Assembly (NCBI GenBank): GCA_911728435.2
Contig: OU452198.1
Location: forward strand, 15,472,001 to 15,536,000
Source: Apoderus coryli
Taxonomy: Eukaryota > Arthropoda > Insecta > Coleoptera > Attelabidae
Direction: 5' to 3'
DNA: 64,000 bases
Shown here: piece after piece, positions 45,628 through 57,567 of the stretch
Numbering within the stretch: the stretch's first letter is position 1
Layout: every line of letters starts with the position of its first letter
Translations under genes and position numbers: made by a program
The notes under the pieces: generated by a model
Database searches by the model: none
Told to the model about the DNA's origin: nothing
The model's input: only the letters and a program-made list of their open reading frames with translations

Positions 45628-46089
45628 ATAATGGACGGCCTATGGAAAATTGACCATGTTTTGCAACAAGTTAATTTTCCGCGAAAACGGTCAACTTTAG
45701 AGCTAATAATCAAAAGTACTTTTTTGTGTAGAAAACATAGTCGGTCCAAACGGGTATCTTAAAATCGTACTTTTTCCAGTGGCGTAGAGATAAAAAAACA
45801 TTCTTGCAAAAAACATAGCTTATTATGAGTAGAAAATGCTAACTTAGCTGTTTTCTGTACGATAAACGGTTCCGGAGATATTCCCAAAAAACGGATTTTT
45901 TTTCAATTTCAAAAATGGTGCATTTTAGAGGGTAAGTTATTTTCTACCTTTTTTCATATTTTTGGACGAGCTCTCACATCCTAAAGTCCTGCGCATATTT
46001 TATGAAACACCCTGTATATAACTTGCTATAAAATAGCTAATTATTACTATAAACCGTCAAATTAATTAACAGTACCCGCAGGAATAAGC

Positions 46090-46530
46090 AACAATAATAT
46101 AATAAATAAACAATTCCAAAATTCTGAAATAGTTCTCGCGGTACCAAGAGGGAAGAGAACACCACGCGAGTACAAGGAGCCCGGCCTTACTTATAGTAAA
46201 CGAGGACAGTCGACAACATTGTGTAACAGTTTATGTAAAAGATTTACTGCTAATACAGTTCTTCTAAGCGCAAGAGACGCCTGCCTAAATTGCGACAATA
46301 AGATTCCGTGATCAACACCCCTCGGAGGATAAACACCGTCACCCCTGTACGCCAAATACTTGAGGAAGCGCCTCTGAACAGACTTAACAGAACATACATG
46401 AACATTGTACAGAGGATTCCAAATTAATGAGGTAAACTCCCATTTTGACCTGACAAAGCCGTAGTATAGTAATTTCATGGTATAAATATCATGGAACTGT
46501 TGACAGTTTCTAATGATAAACCCAAACATT
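46090..46530 (-). pseudogene. Jockey-like LINE C-terminal fragment, copy B
   Basis: Minus strand: GFIIRNCQQFHDIYTMKLLY, SVKSVQRRFLKYLAYRGDGV, and a stop near 46191. Slightly longer upstream than copy A, which has lost the segment equivalent to 46506-46740. Confidence 0.7.
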
Positions 46531-46799
46531 TTACTAGCACTCGCGACAATTGTCTCACCATGACGAATAAGGGTGAAGAAAGTTAGACAACTTTTTACAA
46601 ACCAACATTCTCCGGCTCCTGCACCATTTATTTAAGAAGATAGGGAAAAAAAGGTTTATATGAACAAGTTTTAGAATTATACTTAGATCACCCTCATTAT
46701 GTTTAACACTTACGTAATATAAGTATTTTTTTAAGTAAACAGCGTTTTTCATTGTAGAATTAGATTTACGCCCTCTAGCGAACATTTTAGGAAACTAAA

Positions 46800-47851
46800 A
46801 CTATTTCCCTGTATATTTTAACATAAATAAATGCCGTTCTAAAAGACAAGAAAAATTAAATAAGGGATGATATGCCTAAGTTCAGTAGGTTTTGGAATGT
46901 TTGTAAATAAGGGTTAATTTTGACATAAATTGAAAGTCTTGAGGTTACTATACAGAAACCCAGAACATACCAATTTTTCGTTTCAGGTGCATTGGAATTC
47001 CCTTGTTCTCTCTCGTTGACTTCGTGTTTGTGATTTTTCAGGGTGGTCACATTTTCTAACTTGTATTTTTTTAGGAAATTGTTAAATGGACCACCCTGTA
47101 AATCTGCTTAAATTCGAGAGTCGCTTTACTATTTATTGATATCGTATTATATGAGCTTAATGCTAACCATTTGCTCATAAATAAATGATTACAAAAAAAA
47201 GAACGAATTGCCAATAAAAGTCGCAATTTTTTGTCATTTTAATTTTTCTTTTCTATTTAAAAACAAAAAAGTGAAATTACAGCTTTATTTTAATAATTAA
47301 CAAATAGACGTTCTTATAAAAACTAAAAATAAAATGGTTTAAACAAACATTTTTGGAGAACTTAAGTTTAAATAGAATAAAATCTTTAATAATTTTTTAG
47401 AAAAAAGGGTTAGCCTTAAGCTCATGTATAATGATATGAAGAAGGGAAGGGACTTTTCGAACTTAGCTAACCCACCAAATCAAGTAAATCGGAGAAAAAC
47501 CGAATCCAAATGGACCTGACGCAAAAAATTGGTATGTTTTTTGTTTTTGTAGCAACCACAACGCCTTAAATTTATGTCAAAATTAACACTTATTTACAAA
47601 TTATTCAAAAACTACTGGACCTAGGAATATCAACCTTATGTCATTTTTCTTGTCTGTTCTAGTGGCATTTATTTATATTAAAATATACATGTTTGGTTTG
47701 CTGCGCGTTTGTGAACTACCCTGTATAGTTTGAAAACATTTTTGGGTTATACATCTCTTCAGTGCCTAAAATATTTGTAAAGGATTTTTCTGTCTATCGC
47801 CTATAGATCTTGAGATATCTTTCGCCCACACACTAATGGGCCACCCTGTAT
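46800..47851. mobile_element. inverted-repeat (MITE-like) element, copy in block B
   Basis: Counterpart of 42130-43266 within the second duplicated block. Its left end is shortened, and its right end ACTACCCTGTATAG and GGCCACCCTGTATAAT are retained. Confidence 0.65.
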
Positions 47852-48258
47852 AATATATTCAGTTATTTTGATGTAAAAAAGGTAAATAAAATTCGTGGTA
47901 TTAGTTATCGGAGTAATTGTTTGGCCATGTTCTCTCGAAAAAGAAAATATTTATCTATATTTTTTTAACTAAAATTAAAAATAGTATTATTTGGCAAAAA
48001 CACAATTCTTTTAATTTTATTATTTATGTATGGATTTTATTATTAATATAACGATATTAAAGACCAATATAAACAAAAGAATTTTCCTCTAAAATGTTAA
48101 AAATTTAAATGTTAATACATATTTTGTAAACAAAACGATAAATAATAATTATTTAAATATTTGGATGCATAAACGATATGGACCAAATGTGTTCTTTTAT
48201 TATCAACTAACATAGGCCAAAGGTTGTTTATTAGGGGAAAACTATAATTTCGTTGAGG

Positions 48259-48295
48259 TATAAAAGCTGATATTATAGAATTTTTAGTTAGTTGG
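48259..48295 (+). promoter_or_regulatory. TATA promoter, proximal copy B
   Basis: TATAAAA at 48259-48265 with the same downstream sequence as copy A. A strong TATA box suits a highly expressed fat-body secreted protein (inference). Confidence 0.65.
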
Positions 48296-48335
48296 TCTCT
48301 TAATTTCTATCGTTCACTATCTTGAAAATTTCAAT

Positions 48336-48380
48336 ATGATGAAATTTGTGTTATGTGTATTAGCTGCATTGGCCATTCAT
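48336..48380 (+). CDS. apoLp-III-like coding exon 1, proximal copy (B)
   Basis: Fifteen codons (MMKFVLCVLAALAIH) encoding the signal peptide core, followed by donor GTAAGT. It is the copy nearest exon 2 and is preceded by a TATA box 77 bases upstream. Two ATGs in tandem; the first gives the reading used here. Confidence 0.8.
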
Positions 48381-51300
48381 GTAAGTACATATAATTACAA
48401 TTAAGGAAATTTAGTTGTTGATAATCTACAAAAAAAAAAAAAAAAAAAATAGGTAGTTTGTACAATACTTTTATTGTAACAAAAATATCGCGTTTACCCA
48501 TGATATTCTGAGAGCAAGACTTAATCGGCAAAATATTTCCTATTAATAAAATTCGACGTGGTTAGAGCAGTATTTCGTGAAGATCAGCATCTTGGTGCTC
48601 TCTCATATGTTACTGGCATTTTCTCTAAATCTCATGATTATTATTGAATTGTGTAAGGACACATAGTTCACAAGGATAAATACTAATAGCGTTTTAAAAT
48701 TCTTGCAGTTACGCAATTGAAGATTCTGCAATATTTTAATTTTTGATAAATTCTTAAGTAGGTATAGTACAGTTCACAAAAATGGTTTTAGCTTATCAAC
48801 TGCAATAAACTACCTGGTTTAAATAAATGTGTAGAAAATCACCAGGTAAAAGATGCAAATGTGCTACAGGGTCGAACTTAATAAATTAGAATTTTATTAT
48901 GCATAATATAGGAGATATACAAGTAATTTATTTAAATGTACAATTCTATTCTATATTTAGTTCAGTGTCGCTATCGCTATCCTTATCTAAATTAATTACA
49001 ATTGGTGCAATTGATTCTACAGAAAGGTACGAGTTTTCAACATTTATAACATGACTAACAGAACTTTTCCAACTCTCGGTAGGAATGTCATTCAAACAGT
49101 TCATATCGTCGAGGTAGATTATTGGGCGATTTTCAGACCGGTACTTTCTTATTGACGTTATACAGGGTTGCCCATTAGTGTGTGGACGGAAGATATCTCA
49201 AGTTCTATAAGCGATAGAACAGAAACTTTTAGAAGAGATGTACAACCCTAAAATGTTTTCAATTATACAGGAGAGTTTACAAACGCGCAGCAGACCAAAC
49301 TTGCTTTTTCTTAATGCGACACCTTGTACCTATATTGTAACAAAAATGAATGGCGCTCTAAAAGACAAGAACAATGACATAAAGGTTGATAAGCCTAGGT
49401 CCAGTAGTTTTTAAAATATTTGTAAATAATGGTTAAATTTGACATAAATTTAAGGCGTTGTGGTTACTACAGAAACAAAATACATACCAATGTTCTTCGT
49501 TTTACTGGATTTTATTGACCTCTAATTTTTCACGGTGGTCACATTATCTAAATTGTATTTTTATGGGAAAATCTTAAAGGGACACCCTATATATCTGCTT
49601 AAATTCGAAAAGTTCCTTTCCAATACTTTTTATTGATATAATTTTCATGAGCTTAAAGCTAACCGTTTTTTACAAAAAATTATTGAAGCAAAAAAAAATA
49701 AAAGTTGCAATTTTTTGTCATTTTAATTATTTTTTTTTCTATTTAAAAACAAGAAAGTTAATTTACAGTTTTGTTTTAATAGTTTGCAAATAGTCGCCCT
49801 TAAAAAATAAAAACAAAATGGTTATATCTTAAGACCATTTCCAGATGAAAGTCTGTCTGTCTGTGTGTCTGTATGTATTGATACCACGAATCACCCCCTT
49901 TAATATTGCCGCGTCTTCTTTAAACATCCTGTATAGTATAATACAAGCGTACGTATACTACAACCGTACATGAAGGGTTGGGTGTTTGCGTTGATTGAAT
50001 ATTTAAATCAACGGTGTTTCGTAGTTACATAGTTTACAGAAGACCAAATTTATTATATGCCAAAAATCGTTACAAAAAATAAACGCAACAAGTTGCATAT
50101 CAGTTGTCTTAATTTTTATAATTATTAGCTTTATAGTTAGCTCTATCAGCTCCTTTTAAACGACCACCCCTCTATAGTGACCAATATGCGATTCCCCAAG
50201 GGTCGTCGCTATTGAGAGATTTTACTATAGATAGATGGTCGGGCACAAATCATATGTTCTGTACTATGACCAACTAATAAAACGAAATTAAATATACAGA
50301 GTGTCTCAAAAGAGGGTTATATACAAGGTGTTTCAAAAAAAGCTGACCAAAATTTGTGAGCGAATTGGGGACATCTAATCATGAAAAAAACCTAAATTGT
50401 AATTTTTCGTAAAGTCCTTATTTACAAAGATACAGGGTGTTAAAGATGACTGCCTGAGGACGATTTTTTTGAAATATTTTATATTTATATAATATTTAAC
50501 CAAATGTAGCATATTTATTCACCCAGTTAAATGTCGTAAACTGACATGAAATTGAATAAAAAAGGATGACCATAGGCGGATAAACAGTGGGTCACCCTTG
50601 CCTTAATTATAACCTAACTTTTTTTTCTTGTGATTTTTATTCATTTTGTGTCAAAAATGTGATAAAATAAAGTTTTCTACATAAAAAAGGCATACGTCTT
50701 TTTTCTCGATAACCTTTAAGTTTGTATGCATTTTTTATGTAGAAAACTTTATTTTATCACATTTTTGACACAAACTGAATAAAAATCACAAGAAAAAAAA
50801 GTTAGGATATAATTAAGGCAAGGATCCCCCCCGTTTACCCACCTGTGGTCATCCTTTTTATTCAATTTCATATCAGTTTACGACATTTCACTAGATGAAT
50901 AAATATGCTACATTTGGTTAATTTATCTTTACTCGTTTCGAAAATATTTAAAAAAAATCATCATCTTTAACACCCTGTATCTTCGTAAATAACGACTTCT
51001 CGAAAAATTACAAATTAGGTTTTTTTCATGATTAGATGTCCCCAATTCCTCACAAATTTTGGCCAGCTTTTTTTGAAACACCTTGTATATACTTTGAATT
51101 GAAAGTGATTTTTTTATCAAGTTTGTTTAATTATACTGCGATCCATCAACTCTATATTTTACCATAGCAAAAATTCATCAATTATAGGCTACGAACTGCT
51201 ACCTCATCCACCATTTTCTCCAGATTTAGTCCCCTCCGACTATTTCCTGTTTCCAAACCTAAACAAATGTCTGGGTGGTAGGTGATTCGGGACGAATTAA

Positions 51301-54300
51301 GAGATCATCGTCGAAATAAACCCTTATTTTGATGATGACATAAGGCCTGTTAAGCCTAGGTCCAGTAGTTTTTAAAATATTTGTAAATAATGGTTAATTT
51401 TGACATAAATTTAAGGCGTTGTGGTTACTACAGAAACAAAACACATACAAAATTTTCATGTCAGATCCATTTGAATTCCCTTCTTTTCTTCGTTTTACTG
51501 GATTTTATTGACCTCTAATTTGTAATTTTTCAGGGTGGCCACATTATTTAAATTTCATTTTTATGGGAAAATCTTAAAAGGGACACCCTGTATATCTGCC
51601 TAAATTCGAGATCCCATACTTTTTATTGATATCATATTTCATGAGCTTAAGGCTAACCCTTTCTTATAAAAAATTCTTGACAAAAAAAAATAAAAGTTGC
51701 AATTTTTTGTCATTTTAATTATTTTTTTTCTATTTAAAAACCAAAAAGTTAATCGTCTCAGGGATATATCGGGAGAGTAAAGGTATAGGATCTTCCAAAA
51801 AAGTTCAGTTAATTGGAAATAGGTCGCTATAGGGGGGTTGTCTCTTTTTAGGGGTGGTTCCTGTATTTGTATTATAATATAGCACCAAATTAATCAAAAT
51901 CACAAAACTTATGATATAATATTCCCTAATAATCAAATAAATTCGGTTTAAACTTGACCTATTCAATAAAAACAGCCAATTTAAAAAATTAATAAGTAGG
52001 TAATGTGAAACACACCATGTTGCAAAATATCATGTTATCCTTTTTATGTGTAACACTGAATCGACAAATTTACAGGTCATACCCTTGACTTTGCGGGTAT
52101 TTTATGTTGATTATTATTAATAACATATTTTTCAAATAATAATATTTTTTTATTTGATGCTATTAAACTTAGTCAAGTTCTGTAAATTCGTTAGACCATG
52201 TGTAATTCTTAGTATTTTCAAATAAATTCAATAAATAACTATTCTTCCCAAAACTATTCAAAATCGGTAGACTTAAGAACTATTTATACAAAGTTCATTT
52301 ATTTTTAAAGTGTTATCGAGAATTAATCTACAGTTTTTGTTTAATAAATAGCCTCGTCAGTCGTAATTTACCATTCATAATTATGTTAGAATTTCCTAGA
52401 AGCTATAGACGTACTTTAGGCCAGTGGCGGATCCATGGGAGGGGTAGGGCGCAGAAGGCGACCCCCCTCCCCCCTCAATGATAATTTTAGGGAGTAAACA
52501 AACGTAGTTTTTCTACGTTAAGATTTTTAAAAAGATATCTGCGTTCTACAGTAGCACAAGACCGACTTAATTGTTTTGCCCTTTTATATATTCACCGAAA
52601 TATTGATTTAGATGTAGAGATTATTGATAGATTTGCTATGGAAAAACGAAAACTTGATTTTGTTTTGTAAATGTATATGTTAGGGTTAAAATGCTGACTT
52701 TGTTAATTTGTAAACTAGCTGGATAGTTTTATAAACTAACTAAACTAACTTACCCTTGCACGACCAGTTTCTGAACTCGCAGGATAGTTTACATAAGAGC
52801 AGGGTAACAGCTTTAGCCGTAACATACACAGGGTGTTAGTAAATAAGTGCGACAAACTCCAGGAGGTAATTCTGCATGAAAAAATAATGACAGTTTGCTA
52901 TATAAACGTATGTCCGCAAATGCTTCGTTTTCGGCGATACGGGGTGTTTAAGTTTTTCTTAAAAACTGAAGATTTATTGATTACTCTGAAACCGGTGGAG
53001 ATATGAAACTGAAATTTAGTGGGTAGAGGTAGTTATTGCGCATTTTTTGGCGTGTAATTAAGAATTTTATATTCATAAGTGGCGCGCATACGGGTAATGA
53101 TCTTAATTTCTTTAAAGAAAAAAATGGTACGCAACCGGAATTTTTCAAATTAAAAATCATTTTGGAATTCCTCGTTCAATTAGTGATAATTCGTAAATAA
53201 AGCCTCCCCGCTAGGGGATTCGGGCGCATCTAGTGTTGGCAATAGGATATAATGGAGTTGTTACTTCTTGTCCGGCCATCGTTTGTGAACTGTGTTTCAC
53301 CGGGCATATTGCCTGCTCGCGCTAGATGTCGCCAAAAACATCTCTCTCAATATATATACAAGTTTAATCATTAGGTTGAGTTAAAATTATTATTTTTAAT
53401 TTTATCTTTATTATTTAATATATTATTATCAGTCTGTTAGTGTATTATTTACATTTCCAGATATCTACATCACTTTCAACTATATATGGCATATACTTTT
53501 ATATTTTGCGCCCCCTCCCTCAAGAAAATTCTGGGACCGCGCCTGCTTTAGGCGCCTACGTATATTTTTTTAGTAAATATTAATCCAGAGTATTTGAAAA
53601 AAGGGTAAAAATCAAATTGAATCCCTTCCCGGTGGGACACCCGGTATTTCACGTAATTCAAGAGTGTTTCCACTGTGAACCTTGAAATTCTTGACGCATT
53701 ACACACAAAACTTTCATACTGAGTAATTAGCTTAAGACTTATATGTTCATTATATTATTTAATTTTGTATTATTAGATGGTTATTGCTGCTCCAAAAGCG
53801 AAATCAGCTGAGAGCAGTACAATCGATGAAGTTGCTCAAAAAACAAAAGAAATCATCAACAATGCCAGTGCTGTATTAGAAGGACATTTGCCCGACTCAA
53901 AACAAGTAGTTGAGACCTTAACTAGCAGCAGTCAGAATTTGGCCAGCCATGTTCAAACAATCGTAGACAAAATCAATACTGAGGTAATTTCAACGAAATA
54001 TAATACCAATTTACTTACATTAGAGTTAGAGGTTACAGTTTATTTTGGTGTCCTCCCGTCTAAAGAAAAAAAAAGTAATTGGTATGTTTCGTTTACAGAT
54101 TAAATCAAACCAGGGTGCCATAGAAAGCAACCTCAACGAGGTTAAACAAAAATTATCCGAGACTGTAGAAAAACTGCAAAAATCAATTGGACCAGAAGCT
54201 ACGACCAAAGCCAAGGAAATTAAGAATAAATTGGATGAAGGTCTAAAAGAGGCTGTGGATCAAATCCAGAAATTGGTTAAGAGTATTGAACCAGAAGCAG

Positions 54301-56872
54301 AGAGTAAGTGTCAAAATCACTAAGAAATGTAGCTCTAGAATATTTCGGAAAAATGTGTTCTACAATAATTATAGTATAACTTTATCTTCAGTACAACCCA
54401 GAGGGAATTTACCCCTAGAAATTGGACTCCATATACTCGGAATAATGGTAATCTCGCGCTCTATTGGTCGGTTATCAAACGTTTCCTTGCGATGGTGGTA
54501 TAAAAATTGCCTTATTTTCCAAACTGATATTTTTTTATCCATGTTTTTAATAAAATATTCATAACAAATTCATAAAAACTTCGAATCGATTAGGGTTATG
54601 ACTTATGGGTCTTATTTATCTAGACCACCCCACCCTCCCCGGCACTAATGGGTTATGTTTTTTTTTTCTGGGGTTATGTTGCCCATTTCGTCTTTCGTCT
54701 GTCAATCGTAGAGACGAAAATTTTTTAGATATATGGCAGGTTTTCCTAACGACGTCAATTTTAGTATTTTGACCTACGTTGCGCGTATGGCTCATTCGAC
54801 TTTGAATCGGACTGTAACTTCTTATGGTTCAGCCACATAGCGAGATCGCCCGATTTTAACTATGGGAACATCTCAAAAACCTTGTTTAAATAGGCCACAT
54901 AATTTCAATAAATTAAGGCACCGCATTCAAAATGAGTTGCAATTGATCACTATCGAGATAATAGAAAACACTCGTTTGGGTAAAGGTTAGCCCCAAAACT
55001 AAATTTTCGCTACCCGCGAAAATCTACGAGACAACTAATTATAACGAAATCTTAACTATGTTCAAGTAAAAGTTTTCAAAATAGAAAAAATTTCCCGCGT
55101 TTGGAATTACACTGGAAGTTCAATTTTTGGTATAGTGCGGAGATTACATTATACCGCTAATAATGGGTTTTCCAATAAGAGTGATATGATTTCTTTTAAA
55201 CAAAACACACTTATTGCTAAATAAATTCAAAAGTTTTTTATTGAATGTGAAGTACATCGATACAATTAAGTTCTAAATAAAACGTCATTGAAATGGCCTC
55301 CACGACTTCTTTTGCAGGAACGAATTCGATGAACCCAACTTTCGAGCACTTTTTCCACTAAATCAAGTCGTATGTCATGAATGGCACGTTTATTTCGAAA
55401 GACCAATGACTTCAAATAACCCCACAAGAAATAGTCTAATGGTGTTAAATCACAACTTCTTGGAGGTCATTCAATATTACAATTTTTTGAAATAATCGAA
55501 TCTCCAAACTTTTCTCGCAATAATTCAATTGTTGCATTTGCTGTGTGGACGTAGCCCCGTCTTGCTGCAACCAAATGTTGTCAAGATCAACTTCTTCCAA
55601 AATCGGGCATAAAAAGTTGGTTATCAACGATCTATACCGCTCTCCATTTACAGTAACGGTGTTACCGATGATTCCTCCAGACCAAAAACCACACCAAACT
55701 GTCAATTTAGGTGAATGTAATGGTTTTTCATGAATAATTTGTGGATTTTCTTCACACCAGAATCGACAGTTTTGTTTATTTACCGCACCACTCAGATGAA
55801 AGTATGCCTCATCGGAGAAGATGATTTTTCAAGTTGTTCCAAGGCAAAATGCTTTGAGACAGTCCCAATTGTTGAGAACGTCTTGGAATCGACAAATTGC
55901 GGTCTTTAGCAACACTTGCCTGAACGGCAGCAATATTTGCATTACTTCGGGCGGTTCTTTGTCTTATTGGCACTTGAACATTATGTAAAGAAAATGTACG
56001 CTCAAAATTTTCAACAATTCGACGAATAGCGAGCACACTTGGCCGATTATTACGACCATAAAATGGCAAAAGCGCACGAAAAGTTGCAATTGGTGAACGA
56101 TTATTTTGATAATAAAACTGAATAATTTGTAAACGTTGTTCTTGCGTATATCTCCCCATGATGAAATTGTAAACACTACTGAATACAATGACAAACAAAT
56201 GACAGATCATGACATATTACAAATAGCCGCAACGTCGCATCATCCCTATTGTAAAACCTCTTATTTCGATTGCCCATTTCATAAAATGACCTACGTGTTC
56301 AGGAGTATCTCCAGATTCTAAAGCAATAATATACATTTTTTTTAAAAGAGAGTTATTATTTAGACGTTTGCTTTAAAAAGAGTCCTTTATCCTCGGTAAA
56401 CGATAATAATCTGTAAGAAAAGAAGAGAAAAGGCACACATTGAAGTATTGGTAATTGCGAGTTTTTCTAAAGAAGAAGATAAGCAAATAAGACGAAATTT
56501 TTTATTAACATTTTAAACCCTAGTGCTTAAAATGAGTTTTAAATAACACACAACGGATAAAAGACAATCCTTCCAATTGAATCTCAGCCTGTACGGCAAT
56601 GATGCCATAATTATTGATGGTTATTAAACAATATTGAGCAGAAATTGACCAATTATTTACTTTATCATAGTGGTTAAGTCAAACTGTGTCCTAGTTATAA
56701 CAGTAGAAAATCATAAACTAAAAATTTGATGGCATGTAATGATATTTGTGTTTTTTTTTCAGAGGTACGAACCGACTTAACCAATGCCGCCAAAGAGTTC
56801 TTGGATAAAATCGCGGAGGTTGGTAAAGATGTCCAAGAAAATGTAAAGAAATCGATTGAAACCAAACAATAA
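48336..56872 (+). CDS. apolipophorin-III-like secreted helical protein, 4 coding exons, 188 aa
   Basis: Coding exons 48336-48380, 53777-53983, 54099-54303 and 56763-56872 join in frame (phases 0,0,1). The product starts MMKFVLCVLAALAIH and continues MVIAAPK, a classic signal peptide probably cut near residues 19-20. The mature part (about 168 residues) has no Cys, Trp or Tyr, is rich in Lys, Glu, Ala, Gln and Asn, and shows heptad-like amphipathic helices (for example EVAQKTKEIINNA, LNEVKQKLSETVEKLQK, LTNAAKEFLDKIAEVG). Secretion, length, helix pattern and lack of cysteine fit the five-helix exchangeable apolipophorin III of insects, which coats lipophorin and lipid surfaces in hemolymph and also acts in immune recognition. 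The match is by pattern, so another small secreted helical protein is possible. An almost identical first exon and promoter lies at 43751-43795, so transcripts may start at either copy. Introns hold a palindromic element, a hAT element and a mariner copy. Confidence 0.78.
48541..49160. other. apoLp-III-like intron 1, first part
   Basis: No gene seen; AT-rich unique sequence after the end of duplicated block B. Confidence 0.4.
49160..49815 (-). repeat. half copy of the CAGGG inverted-repeat element
   Basis: The complement of this stretch matches about 42480-43266 with many changes (shared text CCCATTAGTGTGTGG, CGCGCAGCAGACCAAAC, AAGGCGTTGTGGTTACTACA). Confidence 0.6.
49989..50013. repeat. CGTTGATTG-family minimal palindrome
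   Basis: CGTTGATTGAATATTTAAAT then CAACG, head-to-head ends with no interior, like 27224-27256. Confidence 0.55.
50318..51091. mobile_element. palindromic element, ~370-bp arms, TA-bordered (apoLp-III-like intron 1)
   Basis: 50318-50695 is an imperfect reverse complement of 50724-51091, spacer about 28 bases. Ends TATATACAAGGTGTTTC and complement. No transposase. A fold-back MITE. Confidence 0.85.
51340..51770 (-). repeat. second half copy of the CAGGG inverted-repeat element
   Basis: AGGTCCAGTAGTTTTTAAAA, AAGGCGTTGTGGTTACTACA and GGGACACCCTGTATATCTGC match the segment at 49390-49620 and the elements at 42.1 and 46.8 kb. Confidence 0.6.
52422..53545 (+). mobile_element. hAT-superfamily element with 8-bp target duplication
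   Basis: The perfect direct repeat CTTTAGGC flanks it at 52414-52421 and 53546-53553. Ends CAGTGGCGGATCC and complement of CAGGCGCGGTCCC are hAT-like short inverted repeats. It splits an older copy of the recurrent repeat family (52390-52413 and 53554-53646). A transposase tail remains inside. Confidence 0.85.
52518..52670 (+). pseudogene. hAT transposase C-terminal dimerisation tail
   Basis: Reads LRFLKRYLRSTVAQDRLNCF, then ALLYIHRNIDLDVEIIDRFA and MEKRKLDFVL with stop TAA at 52668. The RSTVAQDRLNCFALLYIHR block corresponds to the hAT C-terminal dimerisation motif. Everything upstream is deleted. Confidence 0.75.
53554..53646. repeat. recurrent repeat family, fragment split by the hAT element
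   Basis: Continues from 52413 across the hAT insertion (GCGCCTACG...AATATTAATCCAGAGTATTTG) and ends in CCCTTCCCGGTGGGACACCC. Confidence 0.65.
53777..53983 (+). CDS. apoLp-III-like coding exon 2
   Basis: Acceptor TATTAG precedes it and donor GTAATT follows. Encodes residues 16-84, beginning MVIAAPKAKSAESSTID: the end of the signal peptide and the first amphipathic helices. Confidence 0.82.
54099..54303 (+). CDS. apoLp-III-like coding exon 3
   Basis: Acceptor GTTTACAG precedes it and donor GTAAGT follows. Encodes residues 85-152, made of repeated amphipathic helix with many Lys/Glu pairs. The preceding intron is only 115 bases. Confidence 0.82.
54570..55160. other. apoLp-III-like intron 3, first part
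   Basis: No gene seen. Confidence 0.4.
55163..56261 (-). mobile_element. Tc1/mariner-superfamily element (apoLp-III-like intron 3)
   Basis: Imperfect 23-base inverted ends (ATGGGTTTTCCAATAAGAGT and complement of AGAGGTTTTACAATAGGGAT) with TA on both sides (55161-55162, 56262-56263). Encloses a minus-strand transposase relic of the same broad family as 2902-4126. Confidence 0.7.
55266..56159 (-). pseudogene. mariner-like transposase, internally deleted
   Basis: Minus strand: MGRYTQEQRLQIIQFYYQNN, then RRSQQLGLSQ. A gap of roughly 55 residues relative to relatives follows, then KIIFSDEAYFHLSGAVNKQN (first Asp), WCGFWSGGIIGNTVTVNGER, QQDGAT (second Asp, His lost) and, after a frame change, LDYFLWGYLKS, ending GGHFNDVLFRT at 55266. 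Confidence 0.75.
56763..56872 (+). CDS. apoLp-III-like coding exon 4 (last)
   Basis: Follows a T-rich acceptor ending CAG. Completes a split Lys codon and encodes VRTDLTNAAKEFLDKIAEVG and a Lys-rich tail, ending in TAA. The preceding intron 3 (54304-56762) carries a mariner copy. Confidence 0.82.
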
Positions 56873-56936
56873 ATTACCTATTAATTGAATAACAATGTAT
56901 AAATAAGTAAATACATTAATTATAAATAATTTTTTA

Positions 56937-56942
56937 AATAAA
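56937..56942 (+). promoter_or_regulatory. polyadenylation signal of the apoLp-III-like gene
   Basis: AATAAA 65 bases after the stop codon, in an AT-rich stretch; usual distance for an insect 3' UTR. Confidence 0.6.
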
Positions 56943-56999
56943 TTGTCTAGCAAGAATGTTTAATGCTTTTTCCTATACTGCGTTTTGAAGCACCTTCTC

Positions 57000-57390
57000 G
57001 AAAGATAAATACCAATAGCCTGGGTAGGTACAACAATTACAAACTATTTTAAATGTATTGACTAACACACCTGCTGCTAGACACCATTGATGAATCTTGG
57101 ATCAAAACAACCGACTGGTGCAAGAATGTTGTTTGAGCTAAATTCCGAATATAAAGTGTTGATTTATCTTGCCGTTGCTTATTTTAATTTTATTTTTTCT
57201 TACTCTTGTCCAAGCTCTACAGAGAATTTGCCTTACACATCTGTGCCCCATTTCTTCAACATAATCAGTATAATATGGAGTTTGGGAAAAAAGTCCTATA
57301 AAATTGCTATTTTTTTCAATAATAAAGACATAAAAATGGTATTTCCACTAAATAAATATAATAGAATAATCGTCGAATATTTGTCTACAG
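57000..57390. other. downstream flank of the apoLp-III-like gene
   Basis: No gene supported. An open plus-strand frame at 57087-57437 has no recognisable domain and runs into the hammerhead-like motif. Confidence 0.4.
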
Positions 57391-57430
57391 CCAAACATGG
57401 TTTGGAACTAGTCCAGGCCCATCATCAGTT
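57391..57430 (-). ncRNA. decayed hammerhead-like motif
   Basis: Minus strand: ACTGATGATGGGCC..., then CCAAACCATG. The CTGATGA core is intact but the GAAA box is changed to CAAA and stem II is broken. Probably an inactive relative of the motif at 38231. Confidence 0.3.
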
Positions 57431-57567
57431 GCAATAATACAATCACAAAAACTTAAAAGGGATTTTTCAACATTAAATAGAGTGTTCTAGTGGAGTCTGG
57501 AAATATACTTGTGTTAGTTGGTTGTTTTTAGTTCAGATGAACTTACCATTGAGGAAATTTTTTTTGT

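Larger units (their letters stand above)
45632..48540 (+). repeat. duplicated block, copy B
   Basis: Second copy of the block at 41283-43945, same orientation. Identity stops abruptly after GGCAAAATATTTC in both copies, defining the 3' border. Between the two copies lie about 200 unmatched bases and a LINE fragment. Confidence 0.85.

Noticed and set aside
45170..45628. 152-codon plus-strand frame
   Set aside because: Antisense shadow of the LINE reverse transcriptase.
48331..48531. Minus-strand frame over the first apoLp-III-like exon
   Set aside because: Its phenylalanine run comes from a poly-A tract, and it is antisense to a well-supported exon and promoter.
57087..57437. 116-codon plus-strand frame after the apoLp-III-like gene
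   Set aside because: No domain, no splice or start context, and it overlaps a decayed repeat motif.
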